A stretch of DNA of 64,000 nt from Colwellia piezophila ATCC BAA-637 (GCF_000378625.1 NZ_KB905161.1:306244-370243), one strand, 5' to 3'; counted from the stretch's first letter, positions 17,654-26,055 are shown. The notes: generated from the sequence alone by a model not told the origin. Program-made: numbers and translations.

Positions 17654-18333
17654 TGAGCTAGTAACTTTTCAGCAGCTAAAGCTGAACTTGCAGGGTTTTG
17701 ACCGGTAATAATAAGACCGTCTTGAACTGCAAAGGCATGCCAATCTTCTGCTTTTTGATAGTCGCCGCCACGTTTAATAAGTTCGTCTTCCAGTAAGAAA
17801 GGTACCACTTCTGTTAATTGCACTGCTTCTTCTTCGCTGTTAGTAAAACCAGTTACCGCTTTGCCTTTAATGGCAAAATCACCTGAAACTTCTTTTACAT
17901 TTAATAAAGCGGCGCTGGCATGACAAACTGTCGCCACGGCTTTGCCTGCTTTAAGAAAACTTTCGATCAAGGTGATTGAGTCTTTATTATCGGTAAGATC
18001 CCATAATGGACCATGACCACCAGGATAAAATACGCCATCAAAATCACTTTCGTTAAGTGTAGATAAAACAACCGTGCTGGCAATCTTAGCTTGTGCTACA
18101 TCATCGCCATCATAACGTTCAGTCGCCGACGTTTGAAAGTCTGCTAAAGTACTGGTTGGATCAATAGGTGCTTGCCCGCCTTTTGGGGTTGCCAAGGTGA
18201 CTTCAACACCGGCATCGATAAAAGCGTAATAAGGGGACGCGAATTCTTCCACCCAAAAACCGGTTTTTTTGCCGGTATTGCCAAGCTCGTCGTGTGAAGT
18301 AAGTACCATTAATATTTTTTTAGTCATGTTCAT
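17641..18333 (-). CDS. DJ-1/PfpI family protein, Hsp31-like glyoxalase III / deglycase type
   Basis: 230 residues with the class-I glutamine amidotransferase-like fold. The nucleophile elbow is ATVCHASAAL with C137 followed by His; KTGFWVEEFASPYYAF near the N-terminus supplies the acidic residue (E29 or E30), and GVFYPGGHGPLWDL forms the oxyanion region. This is the Hsp31-like group active on methylglyoxal/glyoxal or glycated molecules. M3 (18327) has the better GGGA spacing, so the protein may start there. It is divergent from a LysR gene 203 bp away with a perfect palindrome between them, and lies upstream of a YqhD-like gene; together they form a carbonyl-stress locus. Confidence 0.9.
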   Translation of the reverse strand: MNMTKKILMVLTSHDELGNTGKKTGFWVEEFASPYYAFIDAGVEVTLATPKGGQAPIDPTSTLADFQTSATERYDGDDVAQAKIASTVVLSTLNESDFDGVFYPGGHGPLWDLTDNKDSITLIESFLKAGKAVATVCHASAALLNVKEVSGDFAIKGKAVTGFTNSEEEAVQLTEVVPFLLEDELIKRGGDYQKAEDWHAFAVQDGLIITGQNPASSALAAEKLLAHLSA

Positions 18334-18448
18334 TCATCCCGTTATCTATGTAAGTGTTTAGAAGTAACTATTTAGAAGTCAGTGTAAGTTCATTTCAATA
18401 AAGCCAGTATAGGCCTACAAGACCACATGAACAATGCAGATATAACTG

Positions 18449-18481
18449 ACAACATTGTATCAATAATTGATACAATGTTGT
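18449..18481. promoter_or_regulatory. Perfect 15-bp-arm palindrome, candidate LysR operator
   Basis: ACAACATTGTATCAA-TAA-TTGATACAATGTTGT is perfectly symmetric and lies midway between the DJ-1-like gene and the divergent LysR gene. It contains the T-N11-A type spacing typical of LysR sites (ATTGTATCAATAATTGATACAAT). Autoregulation and control of the DJ-1-like gene are inferred. Confidence 0.7.
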
Positions 18482-18536
18482 TTACGATAAATTACCGATC
18501 AAGTAGTAATACGCTTTTAGTCAGTTAGGATAGTCT

Positions 18537-19448
18537 ATGAATGTTTCATTTGAACAACTCAAAAGCATGGTTGTGTTTGCGCAAGTCATTGAACAAGGTA
18601 GCTTAAGCGCCGCAGCCAAACACCTAGGGCTATCTCGTGCGGTAGTCAGTTATCATTTAAAAAAGCTTGAAGCGCATCTCGAAGTAAAGTTACTTAACCG
18701 CTCTACCCGTTCGATTAAGCTCACTGAAGCTGGCCAAGCCTACTATGAACGTTGTCGGGTTATTGCAGAGCAAGCCCGTGCCGCTAATCAGCAAATTGAA
18801 AATTTCAAAAATGAGCCGGTCGGATTACTTAAAATAACCTGCCCGGTAAATGTTGGTTTGCAAACCGTGGTGCCCGCACTCAATGAGTTTAAAAAGATTT
18901 ACCCTAAGATAGCGCTTGATGTCATGCTCACTGATGAAGTGGTTAATATCATGAAAGAAGGCATCGATTTAGCTATTCGTGGTGCGCCATTGCCCGATTC
19001 TGGCTTGCAAGCCAGTAAGCTTGCCACCCTAAAAACTTGTCTGTGTGCTGCGCCTGATTACCTGCGGCAATACGGACAGCCAAAGAGCCCCGCCGATTTA
19101 AGTAATCATCAATGGGTGATTTATAAATTAACCTCTGGGGTGGTCACCCTCACTAAAGGCAGTCGTTCGTTCAGCATTAGCACCAAGGGAACCATCAGTA
19201 CCAATAATGCCGCAGCGCGTACTGCATTTGTTGAAGCAGGCCATGGCTTAGGGCGAATTCCTCTTTATGATGCCTTGCCCAAAATAAAGGCAGGCAGCTT
19301 AGTCACTGTGCTTAATGACTATCAGCTGAGCGATATCAATGTTTATGGGGTTTTTCCGCCAGGCACTGCCAACTCAAAAAAACTGAGATTATTGCTTAAT
19401 TTTTTAAAAGAGTATTTTACTAGCCAAATAACTAACAAGGTAGCTTAG
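18537..19448 (+). CDS. LysR family transcriptional regulator
   Basis: 303 residues. The winged HTH is at the N-terminus (SLSAAAKHLGLSRAVVSYHLKKLEAHLEVKLLNRSTRSIKLTEAG, about 19-65), followed by the periplasmic-binding-protein-like effector domain with DVMLTDEVVNIMKEGIDLAIRGAPLPDS, typical of the large CrgA/DsdC-like subgroup that often regulates oxidoreductases. AGGAT lies 6 nt before the ATG. It is divergent from the DJ-1-like gene with a perfect palindrome between. It likely senses an electrophile or metabolite and controls the neighbouring detoxification genes; the inducer is unknown. Confidence 0.93.
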   Translation: MNVSFEQLKSMVVFAQVIEQGSLSAAAKHLGLSRAVVSYHLKKLEAHLEVKLLNRSTRSIKLTEAGQAYYERCRVIAEQARAANQQIENFKNEPVGLLKITCPVNVGLQTVVPALNEFKKIYPKIALDVMLTDEVVNIMKEGIDLAIRGAPLPDSGLQASKLATLKTCLCAAPDYLRQYGQPKSPADLSNHQWVIYKLTSGVVTLTKGSRSFSISTKGTISTNNAAARTAFVEAGHGLGRIPLYDALPKIKAGSLVTVLNDYQLSDINVYGVFPPGTANSKKLRLLLNFLKEYFTSQITNKVA

Positions 19449-19512
19449 TTAATTAAGACCAGACGAGAAACAATCATTTGATCTTCAGTGGATAAAGTCG
19501 CACAATCCTCGG

Positions 19513-19546
19513 CTGAATTTAACTCGCCTTAAGGCAAGTAAATTCA
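19513..19546. repeat. Inverted repeat after the LysR gene
   Basis: CTGAATTTAACTCGCC-TTAA-GGCAAGTAAATTCA pairs over about 14 bp with a few mismatches. It may serve as terminator-like hairpin for the LysR gene, although no T-run follows. Confidence 0.45.
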
Positions 19547-19569
19547 ACTAACCAGTGTCCCGCTAAACT

Positions 19570-19763
19570 AACCTGGACTCGGCTTAAGAGATGGTTAATC
19601 AATTGAAAAATATTAATTAAATTACCCCACAGCGCTAGCTTGATAGTTTTGCTTAATTCAAGGAAGATTTACGCGTCAATAGCTTGCCTATTGCAAGTGA
19701 ATTTAACGTAGAAGTAAGTAAAATCAGCGGCTAGAGCAACATTTATTAAGCCTAGTGCAGGTT
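19570..19763. repeat. Family B hairpin element, copy B1
   Basis: About 194 bp with 18-bp terminal inverted repeats (AACCTGGACTCGGCTTAA / TTAAGCCTAGTGCAGGTT, 16 of 18 paired). The conserved core is 19651-19736 (TTACGCGTCAATAGC, CTATTGCAAGTGAATT, AGAAGTA, AGCGGCTAGAG) with an internal CAATAG...CTATTG hairpin. The same core, with different flanks, recurs at 34330-34416. Confidence 0.8.
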
Positions 19764-19783
19764 AAATTATAAGAGTAGCAACC

Positions 19784-20332
19784 ATGAGTGAAAAAATACA
19801 GCTTAGTAAAGAAGAGCTTAGAGAAAGCAAACCATCGAGACATGAATATTTAGATAAGCCAAAGATCCCTTTAATCGTAGTATTAGATAATGTCACCAAT
19901 AGCTACAACATTGGCGCTTTTATTCGTTTGGCTGATGCTTTTGCTATCGAAAGAGTTATTGTTTGTGGTGCGCTAACCATTTCAGATAAGAAGATGAAAA
20001 AAGCTTCGCGCAATGAAGCTAAATGGGTTTGTGTTGAATACAGCGATTGCACTACCACAAGTTTACAAACTTTATTAGCTGATGGTCATACACTATACAG
20101 TGTTGAATTATGCCGGGAATCTGTTGATTACAGCGAAGTCACTTACCCGCCTAAGTCGGTTTTAGTCTTAGGTAATGAGCGCAAAGGTGTCAGTGAAGCA
20201 GCACTGAAATTAACGCATCAACACATACATATCCCTATGTTTGGTATGGGCAACTCACTCAATGTTTCTACCGCCGGCGCCATTGTTTTAGCCGAATGTG
20301 CAAACCAAATAAGAAAAAATTCGCACGTGTAA
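19784..20332 (+). CDS. SpoU/TrmH family RNA 2'-O-methyltransferase
   Basis: 182 residues with the SPOUT knot motifs in order: motif 1 VTNSYNIGAFIRLADAFAI (about 38-56), motif 2 VLVLGNERKGVSE (about 127-139) and motif 3 IPMFGMGNSLNVSTAGAIVL (about 150-169). The conserved Asn, Glu and Ser/Asn of 2'-O-ribose methyltransferases are present. It acts on tRNA or rRNA with S-adenosylmethionine; the exact target cannot be assigned because it lacks an extra RNA-binding domain. The gene is alone, between a family B hairpin element and a terminator shared with the convergent exonuclease gene. Confidence 0.9.
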   Translation: MSEKIQLSKEELRESKPSRHEYLDKPKIPLIVVLDNVTNSYNIGAFIRLADAFAIERVIVCGALTISDKKMKKASRNEAKWVCVEYSDCTTTSLQTLLADGHTLYSVELCRESVDYSEVTYPPKSVLVLGNERKGVSEAALKLTHQHIHIPMFGMGNSLNVSTAGAIVLAECANQIRKNSHV

Positions 20333-20345
20333 CCCCCCGGAGCAG

Positions 20346-20383
20346 GGCTATTAATTATCTGTACCGCTAATTAATAGCCTTCT
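20346..20383. terminator. Bidirectional terminator between the methyltransferase and exonuclease genes
   Basis: GGCTATTAATTA / TAATTAATAGCC, 12-bp perfect stem with a 10-nt loop, between two convergent stop codons. Confidence 0.7.
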
Positions 20384-20390
20384 ACAAAGT

Positions 20391-21002
20391 TTATGAAAAG
20401 CTAGCGAGTAACTTAGCGACATTGCCTTTTGTGGTTTTGGTCAGCTTTTGTACTAAAGAAAAGGGTACCTCATCAATAGCCGCTTTTTCTTGGATATCTT
20501 CTAACATCGCTAACCATAGTTTTGCTGTCATTTCAGAATCGTATAATGCCCTATGAAAACTACCGTTTGAAGCGATACCTTTATAGTTAATCAAGGTACC
20601 TAACTTATGATTAGGCGCACTTTGGTTTAGTCGGCGCGAGAGTAATAGCGAACAGGCGAATTGACCATCATATGCTCTCGATATTCGTTTTAACTCACTG
20701 TCTAAAAAGCGTTTATCAAACGAGGCATTATGAGCAACCAGGTTATGCCCTTGAATAAAATCAGCAAAACGTGCCATTACCTCATGACAGGGTGCAGCTT
20801 TACTTAACATTTCATTAGTGATGCCAGTGTAATCGGCAATAAAATGACTCACAGGTCGCCCTGGGTACATTAGCTCTTGAAAATGCTCAGTGACCACACC
20901 ATTTTCAAGTTTTACCGCCCCTATTTCAATAGCTCTATCGCCATTATCAGGTGACAGACCGGTTGTTTCAAAATCGAGAATGATTAGCGAATTTGCGTTC
21001 AT
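20391..21002 (-). CDS. DEDDh 3'-5' exonuclease (DnaQ-like)
   Basis: 203 residues of the RNase T / DNA polymerase III epsilon superfamily. Exo I is LDFETTGL with D10 and E12; Exo II is HNLVAHNASFDKRFL; Exo III is FHRALYDSEMTAKLW with the DEDDh His and Asp. The product lacks the polymerase-binding tail of DnaQ and the accessory domains of ExoX or the GIY-YIG fusions, so it is a stand-alone exonuclease, perhaps in repair or RNA turnover. It shares a hairpin terminator with the methyltransferase gene. Confidence 0.9.
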   Translation of the reverse strand: MNANSLIILDFETTGLSPDNGDRAIEIGAVKLENGVVTEHFQELMYPGRPVSHFIADYTGITNEMLSKAAPCHEVMARFADFIQGHNLVAHNASFDKRFLDSELKRISRAYDGQFACSLLLSRRLNQSAPNHKLGTLINYKGIASNGSFHRALYDSEMTAKLWLAMLEDIQEKAAIDEVPFSLVQKLTKTTKGNVAKLLASFS

Positions 21003-21115
21003 ATAAATTAGTTACTACTTAGCATGGTTATTAACACGTTGAATACTTGATAAAGTGACGAGCAACTGCTTTTTCATAGCGTCAAGATATCATAAATGAG
21101 CTTATAGCAAATAGA

Positions 21116-21460
21116 TTAAAGTTTACTAACATCTATTTCTGCTTGCAGCTTTTCTAATTCAGTCAGTATGTGGATAAACTTATCGCCGAACGTTGTTACC
21201 CTATACTCGACTCTAGGTGGAATTTCATTAAAAGTTTCCCGTTCAATAATACCAAATTCTATATTGCGCTTTAAACAAGCATTCAGCACTTTGGTGGTTA
21301 AACCTTCAACACTTTTTACCATTTCTCCCGGTCGAACAATATCATTTTTCAGTAAATTATAAACGGTGAGTGACCATTTACAGCCAACAATAGTTTCAAC
21401 CATACGCGCTGTTTTTTCAGGTGCTGATTTTCTAGAAAATTTAATTGTTTTATTATTCAT
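21116..21460 (-). CDS. HxlR family transcriptional regulator
   Basis: About 114 residues from ATG 21460 (MNNKTIKFSRKSAPEK); a TTG at 21487 would add nine residues but its extension contains the likely Shine-Dalgarno sequence (TTTAGGTACATC). The MarR/HxlR-type winged helix is clear: GCKWSLTVYNLLKNDIVRPGEM, LTTKVLNACLKRNIEFGIIERE, and PPRVEYRVTTFG for the wing. A Cys in GCKW is a common redox or electrophile sensor in this family. It is divergent from the cupin gene (110 bp apart), which is the likely target. Confidence 0.9.
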   Translation of the reverse strand: MNNKTIKFSRKSAPEKTARMVETIVGCKWSLTVYNLLKNDIVRPGEMVKSVEGLTTKVLNACLKRNIEFGIIERETFNEIPPRVEYRVTTFGDKFIHILTELEKLQAEIDVSKL

Positions 21461-21570
21461 AAAGATGTACCTAAAAGTGCTTAGCAAACCTTATTGTGCC
21501 TACTTGGCATAATATGTAGTAGAGGATATTATACCAAGTAGATAAATTAATAGGTAATAGAGGTCAAATC

Positions 21571-22215
21571 GTGCTGAATATGAACTTTACTGAAAAGGTT
21601 GTTATTAATACCCACGAGCAACCCTGGGTAGCTAGTCCTCATTCGGGTGTCTGGCGTAAACCTTTAGCCAGAGAAGATGCCGAACGAGGCCATGCCACCA
21701 GCTTAGTTAAGTTTGAAGCCGGCGCTAGCTTTAATGAACATGATCATCCGCTAGGTGAGGAAATCTTTGTTTTATCGGGCAGCTTTTCTGATCACACCGG
21801 TGATTATCATGCTGGAAGTTACTTTAGAAACCCTGAAGGCTTTCGACACGCGCCCTTCAGTAAAGACGGCTGTATATTATTAGTAAAGCTGCACCAATTT
21901 CAATCAGGTGATAATGAACATTTAATCATTGATACCACTAAAACAAGCTGGTCATCGGGTATGGGCAATTTGATGGTTATGCCCTTGCACAACTACCAAG
22001 GTGAGTCCACTGCGCTAGTTAAGTGGCCCAAAGGTGAGCGATTTCAGCCGCACCGACATTTCGGCGGCGAAGAAATATTTGTCATTAGTGGCGAGTTCAT
22101 TGATGAGTTTGGCCGTTACCCACAAGGCTCATGGATACGTAGTCCCCATTTGAGCGAGCATTTTCCTTATGTAGAGCAAGATACAATTATAATGGTTAAA
22201 GTGGGTCACCTGTAA
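21571..22215 (+). CDS. Double-cupin protein (ChrR-like C-terminal type)
   Basis: 214 residues forming two cupin repeats. Each has a metal site: FNEHDHPLGEEIFVLSG...GFRHAP (about 52-94) and FQPHRHFGGEEIFVISG...SEHFPY (about 152-194), matching HxH(x)nE...H. This tandem arrangement is that of the ChrR-type cupin family, without the N-terminal zinc anti-sigma domain, so it is not an anti-sigma factor. Metal binding is expected; the reaction is unknown. The GTG start at 21571 has AGG 7 nt upstream; the ATG at 21580 would be too far from it. Divergent from the HxlR regulator. Confidence 0.85.
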   Translation: MLNMNFTEKVVINTHEQPWVASPHSGVWRKPLAREDAERGHATSLVKFEAGASFNEHDHPLGEEIFVLSGSFSDHTGDYHAGSYFRNPEGFRHAPFSKDGCILLVKLHQFQSGDNEHLIIDTTKTSWSSGMGNLMVMPLHNYQGESTALVKWPKGERFQPHRHFGGEEIFVISGEFIDEFGRYPQGSWIRSPHLSEHFPYVEQDTIIMVKVGHL

Positions 22216-22311
22216 GCTTAGTGACTCAACTAAGTTCAGCTAAGAGTTCAGCTAGGACGAACATTGCTCTTTGTTATAATTACGATGAGCTAGAGTTATT
22301 GGCGAATAATA

Positions 22312-22848
22312 TTATCGCCCCATATAAGGTAATGACAGCACCACCTCAACACCTTGACTCTCCTGATGACAAACTTGCTCAGTGTTTTGATGATACCTTG
22401 AATAATTAGCCAATTTAATCGAACCATTATGATTAAATAAAATTTGTCGGCACAGTGCTAAACCTATGCCACTGCCTTGAGGTTTTGTTGTATAAAAAGG
22501 TACAAAGACATTATCAAGGTTAGCAATACCTGAGCCAAAACCCCTGATAAAGATATGTTGCCAATTACCCTCTTCTTTACTGCTAACCTCTATGACTTTT
22601 TCATCAACATCACTCATCGCTTCAAGCGAATTTTTAAATAGGTTAATCAGTACTTGTTCAAGTTGGCTTTTATCCGCCTCGATAAATAGCTCAGTATCAA
22701 AAGCACATTGTATTTTACACTGGGGATAAAGTGCTGCTAGGTTATCAATCATTAAGGCTAATTTAATTTTTATTAGTTGAATTTTACTTATATTATCAAC
22801 GTCTCCCAAGATAAGTTTATTCCCCATACTTTTCCATGCCTCTTTCAC
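22312..22848 (-). pseudogene. Histidine kinase 3' fragment (HATPase_c), copy 1
   Basis: 178 residues with no HisKA, sensor or membrane part. It contains the end of an NtrY-like kinase: EADKSQLEQVLINLFKNSLEAM (N box), FVPFYTTKPQGSGIGLALCRQIL (G2/F region). The G1 box reads GFGSGIANLDN where intact kinases have DxGxGI, so the Asp that binds adenine is missing. The intact paralogue at 52903-54285 keeps DQGMGI. A near-identical fragment lies at 24283-24726 on the same strand. The ORF opens without a good ribosome site. A decayed, duplicated remnant is the best reading; a small standalone ATP-binding domain is less likely. Confidence 0.75.
22331..22760. repeat. Direct repeat copy 1 (kinase-derived, about 430 bp)
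   Basis: Closely similar at nucleotide level to 24283-24726, with long identical tracts over the N box, G1 and G2 coding sequence. The two copies are in the same orientation, about 1.95 kb apart, and flank the DUF3718 gene. Confidence 0.85.
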
Positions 22849-23543
22849 TTCCAGAGATGTTACCTATAATATCTACAGCATGAATCAAGCTAAACCTTCA
22901 GTAAAAAAACCAGCTAAATCACTGGTTTTCGTGAGCATTAATATTGATATTGAGTGCTGTTTTTAATAGCCTCACTCGCATCTATTTGTTTTTCTAAAAA
23001 TGATACTTGTTGGAGTGATCTAAAACAATTGTGATAATTGGTAAAAAACAATGATAAATACAGAAATTCAGACATAAAAAAAGCCCGCTTCAAGCCGGCT
23101 TTATCGTTAAATAATTTTAATAGAGTACTTACTTCTTGGTACTGCTTTGTGGTTATAGAATGCTATCAGCTATAACTTACAAAAATTACTTGCTGATCTC
23201 CTTTCTTTAATACTTATTTCACCAATAGATCCTGCAACAACAACATGTAAATACGTCAATATTGCAGCATTGAAGACTCCGACATGACGATTTTTCGCAC
23301 ACCAACTCCATCATGGTTAATTTAGCCACGACGATGGTTAATTTAACCATTTAGTTGTATGACATATAATGTCATTTAAATACGCTCAATCACACCAATA
23401 AATAAAAACGTTAAAATTCAATGTGATAAAATAAAAACCAAGATTGGCACAGCACTTGTAATAGTCTAATCACAATAAGAAAAATAACAATTAGTATGAG
23501 CGAAACAATAATGTTTCGTAAACTAAAACACCTGGAGAATACC
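22849..23543. other. Non-coding stretch upstream of the DUF3718 gene
   Basis: About 700 bp without a convincing gene. It holds a terminator-like hairpin AAAGCCCGCTTCAAGCCGGCTTT (23078-23104, T-rich on the minus side) and two ATGGTTAATTTA direct repeats (about 23311-23350), the second forming the palindrome ATGGTTAATTTAACCAT. Its size suggests that the body of the truncated kinase gene once lay here or that regulatory sequences for the DUF3718 gene are present. Confidence 0.4.
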
Positions 23544-23897
23544 ATGACTACAATTAAAACAACTCTTATCGCATTAGCTACCGCTGTTCCTGTTTTGGCT
23601 TTTAGCTTACCAAGTACCGCTGCTACTCCGTCATTTATTGACACTGCATTAGTTGAAGTATGTAAAGCAGCTCAAAGCAATAAAGTATTCAAATTGAAAT
23701 CTACAATGAAATCTTACCGTTTACAGGAAAAAACTGTTGCCTTAAAAGTTATCTGTAATGGTGATGATATTATTACTTTTGCAGAAAAGAGTGGCGCAAC
23801 AAAAACAGCCGCTAAATTACAAAGAAGTATTGGTGACGTTAGCATTATTGATGTAGCAGCGACTGATAAAATCAATGTAACCTTTACCGAGTCATAA
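23544..23897 (+). CDS. DUF3718 family exported small protein
   Basis: 117 residues from ATG 23544, chosen because GGAG (23534-23537) is 6 nt upstream and a standard signal peptide then follows (TTLIALATAVPVLAFSLPSTAA, cleavage near residue 27). The mature protein of about 90 residues has two cysteines (EVCKAA and KVICNGDDI) likely to form a disulfide, as in the DUF3718 proteins of Shewanella and Colwellia. Periplasmic location is inferred; function is unknown in the whole family. Flanked by two kinase-fragment copies, and followed by a family A hairpin element. Confidence 0.8.
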   Translation: MTTIKTTLIALATAVPVLAFSLPSTAATPSFIDTALVEVCKAAQSNKVFKLKSTMKSYRLQEKTVALKVICNGDDIITFAEKSGATKTAAKLQRSIGDVSIIDVAATDKINVTFTES

Positions 23898-23914
23898 TTA
23901 TGCGAGTAAACACT

Positions 23915-24181
23915 AGGGGCTGTTGAACTTTCAAATTATAACTCTGTTGCACTTGAAAAAGATGGCAGTTGAGGCGCTTAATATAATGTTTGGTTGTTCC
24001 AAATGCTTATTAAGCAACAAAAAGTGACGCTTTTTCAAGACAACCCGAAGGGCAATGGCTAATTTTCAACTTAACATCGTTGAAAATCGTTGAAGTAGAA
24101 TAACTACATGGCACTCTTTTCGTCTTGTTACCTTAAAAATTAGCCTATTGCAGAGAGTAATTTGAAAGTTCAACAACCCCT
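23915..24181. repeat. Family A-related hairpin element, copy A3
   Basis: About 267 bp bounded by 24-bp inverted repeats that differ at one position (AGGGGCTGTTGAACTTTCAA... / ...TTGAAAGTTCAACAACCCCT). It has the same two-module architecture as A1 and A2. Module 1 is closed by CTTGAAAAAG / CTTTTTCAAG and ends at CCCGAAGGG (24044-24052), the reverse complement of the A1/A2 hairpin. Module 2 carries TAGAATAACTA (24096-24106) and pairs GCAATGGCTAATTTT with AAAATTAGCCTATTGC. Outer arms share no sequence with A1 or A2. Confidence 0.8.
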
Positions 24182-24282
24182 GCACTTATTATAGTTATTA
24201 AAGCGTTATAATAAGTGCTTAGTTTTACCCCAATAATTTGGGGGTTACTTTCCCATCATAAAAGGTAGAGATAAAAGGTAGA

Positions 24283-24726
24283 GATAAAACCACTTCAACA
24301 CCCTGACTCTTCTTTTGATAGGTTTGATGAGAGCCTTGATGATTACTTTGCTCTTAACTTGAGTGATTATCTATTTTAATCGAACCATTATGATTAAATA
24401 GAATTTGTCGGCACAGTGCTAAACCTATGCCACTGCCTTGAGGTTTTGTCGTATAAAAAGGTACAAAGACATTATCAAGATTAGCAATACCTGAGCCAAA
24501 AGCCCTTATAGAGATATGTTGCCAATTACCCTCTTCTTTACTGCTAACCTCAATGACTTTTTCATCAACATCACTCATCGCTTCAAGCGAATTTTTAAAT
24601 AGGTTAATCAGTACTTGTTCAAGCTGGCTTTTATCTGCTTCAACCAGTAACTCGTTATGAAAAGCACAATGAATGTTGCAGCCCGGATAAAGTGTCGCAA
24701 GATTTTCAATCATTAATGCTAATTTT
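24283..24726 (-). pseudogene. Histidine kinase 3' fragment (HATPase_c), copy 2
   Basis: Second copy of the kinase-derived sequence. The open part runs from an internal ATG at 24713 to a stop at 24354 (119 residues: MIENLATLYPGC..., LEQVLINLFKNSLEAM, AFGSGIANLDN, QGSGIGLALCRQIL). In another frame the coding sense continues beyond the stop as KKSQGVEVVLSLPFM, matching the end of copy 1, so a frameshift has closed the frame early. The DxGxGI aspartate is lost here too. No promoter or ribosome site is evident; non-functional remnant. Confidence 0.8.
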
Positions 24727-24960
24727 TAAACAGATATAAACTACATTTTCATTGAAGGCACATTAGACACAAACTAGAGTGTATCAATTTCAACACAGTG
24801 TTGAACACAGAGAGTCGCAGTTCTGATACAGGCGTCCTCTCAGTACTACCTACTCAAGCAGTAAGCAATTGATATAGAGAAAATTGATAAATCACTTAAT
24901 CTTGTACTTCACCATAGTCGTGTCTACGCTTTTATATACATCCAGTGATTGTGAGACCTC

Positions 24961-26040
24961 ATGACAATATTTTCCCCTAGCACTAGCCATAAAGTTGCTA
25001 ATAACATTACTGATTTGATTGGCAATACCGACCTACTACGCATCAATAGCCTGAGTAACTTAACCGGTTGTGAAATATTATTAAAGTGTGAGCAGCAGAA
25101 TCCGGGTGGTTCTATTAAAGACCGGGCGGCCTTACAGTTAGTAAAAGATGCCATAGAAAATGGCCATCTAAAAAGCGGTATGACCATTGTTGAGGGAACC
25201 GCAGGCAATACCGGAATTGGTTTAGCCCTTGTTGCCAAAGCCCTGGGTTTTAATATGCTAGCGGTAATGCCAAAAGGACAAGCGATAGAGAAAGAGCAAA
25301 TGATCGCACTGTATAATGCACAACTATTGTTAGTTGATGCTTGCCCCTTTGCTGATCCTAAACATTTCTATCATACCGCCAAACAACTTGGTGAACAGCA
25401 TGCGGATTATTGGTGGGCCGATCAGTTTGAAAATACCAGTAATTGTAAAGCCCATTATCTCAATACTGGACCCGAAATCTGGCAACAAACTCAAGGTAAG
25501 ATTGACGTTTTGGTTTCAGTAGTCGGTACTGGTGGCACCATAGCAGGTAACTCAAGATATTTGTCAGAGCAGAACCCGCAATTACAAACTTGGTTAGTAG
25601 ACCCCTACGGCTCAGGTATCTACCACTATTTAAAAACCGGCCAGTATCAAGCAAGTGGCAGTTCATTTACTGAAGGCATCGGCATTATGCGCTGTGTAGA
25701 GAATTTCCGTCAGGCCAAGATAGATAAAGCTATCAGCTTACCGGATCAAGATTTGGTGACAATTTCCCGAGAGCTCAGCCAACGTGACGGTATTTTACTG
25801 GGCAGCAGCTCTGCGTTAAACGTTGCCGGTGCGCTATATGCAGCAGCAAAAATGGGCCCGGGGAAAACTATCGTCACCTTTTGCTGTGATTTGGCAGAGC
25901 GCTCATATAGCAAACTTTACAATGCCGCGTTTTTAAAAGAAAAACAGCTCCGTACCGATCATGAAACCCTCGCCAGCATGTTTGAACGTTATCAAGCAGA
26001 GCCAGATAACGCGGTGATTACAGTGAGAGAAGTGAAATAA
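24961..26040 (+). CDS. Cysteine synthase-family PLP enzyme
   Basis: 359 residues of the fold-type II PLP family (CysK/CysM/CBS). The PLP lysine is K53 in NPGGSIKDRAA, the substrate loop is EGTAGNTGIGLA (about 80-91), and the phosphate-binding glycine loop is VVGTGGTIAG (about 181-190). The signature favours O-acetylserine sulfhydrylase-like activity making cysteine, but GTAGNTG in place of the STSGNTG typical of CysK, and a 40-residue C-terminal extension after FCCDLAERSYS, place it in a side branch that may use other sulfur or selenium nucleophiles. It is convergent (15 bp) with selU-selD. No strong Shine-Dalgarno sequence. Confidence 0.9.
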   Translation: MTIFSPSTSHKVANNITDLIGNTDLLRINSLSNLTGCEILLKCEQQNPGGSIKDRAALQLVKDAIENGHLKSGMTIVEGTAGNTGIGLALVAKALGFNMLAVMPKGQAIEKEQMIALYNAQLLLVDACPFADPKHFYHTAKQLGEQHADYWWADQFENTSNCKAHYLNTGPEIWQQTQGKIDVLVSVVGTGGTIAGNSRYLSEQNPQLQTWLVDPYGSGIYHYLKTGQYQASGSSFTEGIGIMRCVENFRQAKIDKAISLPDQDLVTISRELSQRDGILLGSSSALNVAGALYAAAKMGPGKTIVTFCCDLAERSYSKLYNAAFLKEKQLRTDHETLASMFERYQAEPDNAVITVREVK

Positions 26041-26055
26041 CTAACACTAACGAGC

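Noticed and set aside
22221..22409. 62-codon plus-strand ORF after the cupin gene
   Set aside because: Half of it overlaps the kinase-derived repeat on the opposite strand and the rest has no recognised similarity or ribosome site.
23078..23104. Hairpin AAAGCC...GGCTTT considered as evidence of a hidden gene in 22849-23543
   Set aside because: No ORF with a plausible start or composition ends at it on either strand; kept only as a note in the intergenic entry.
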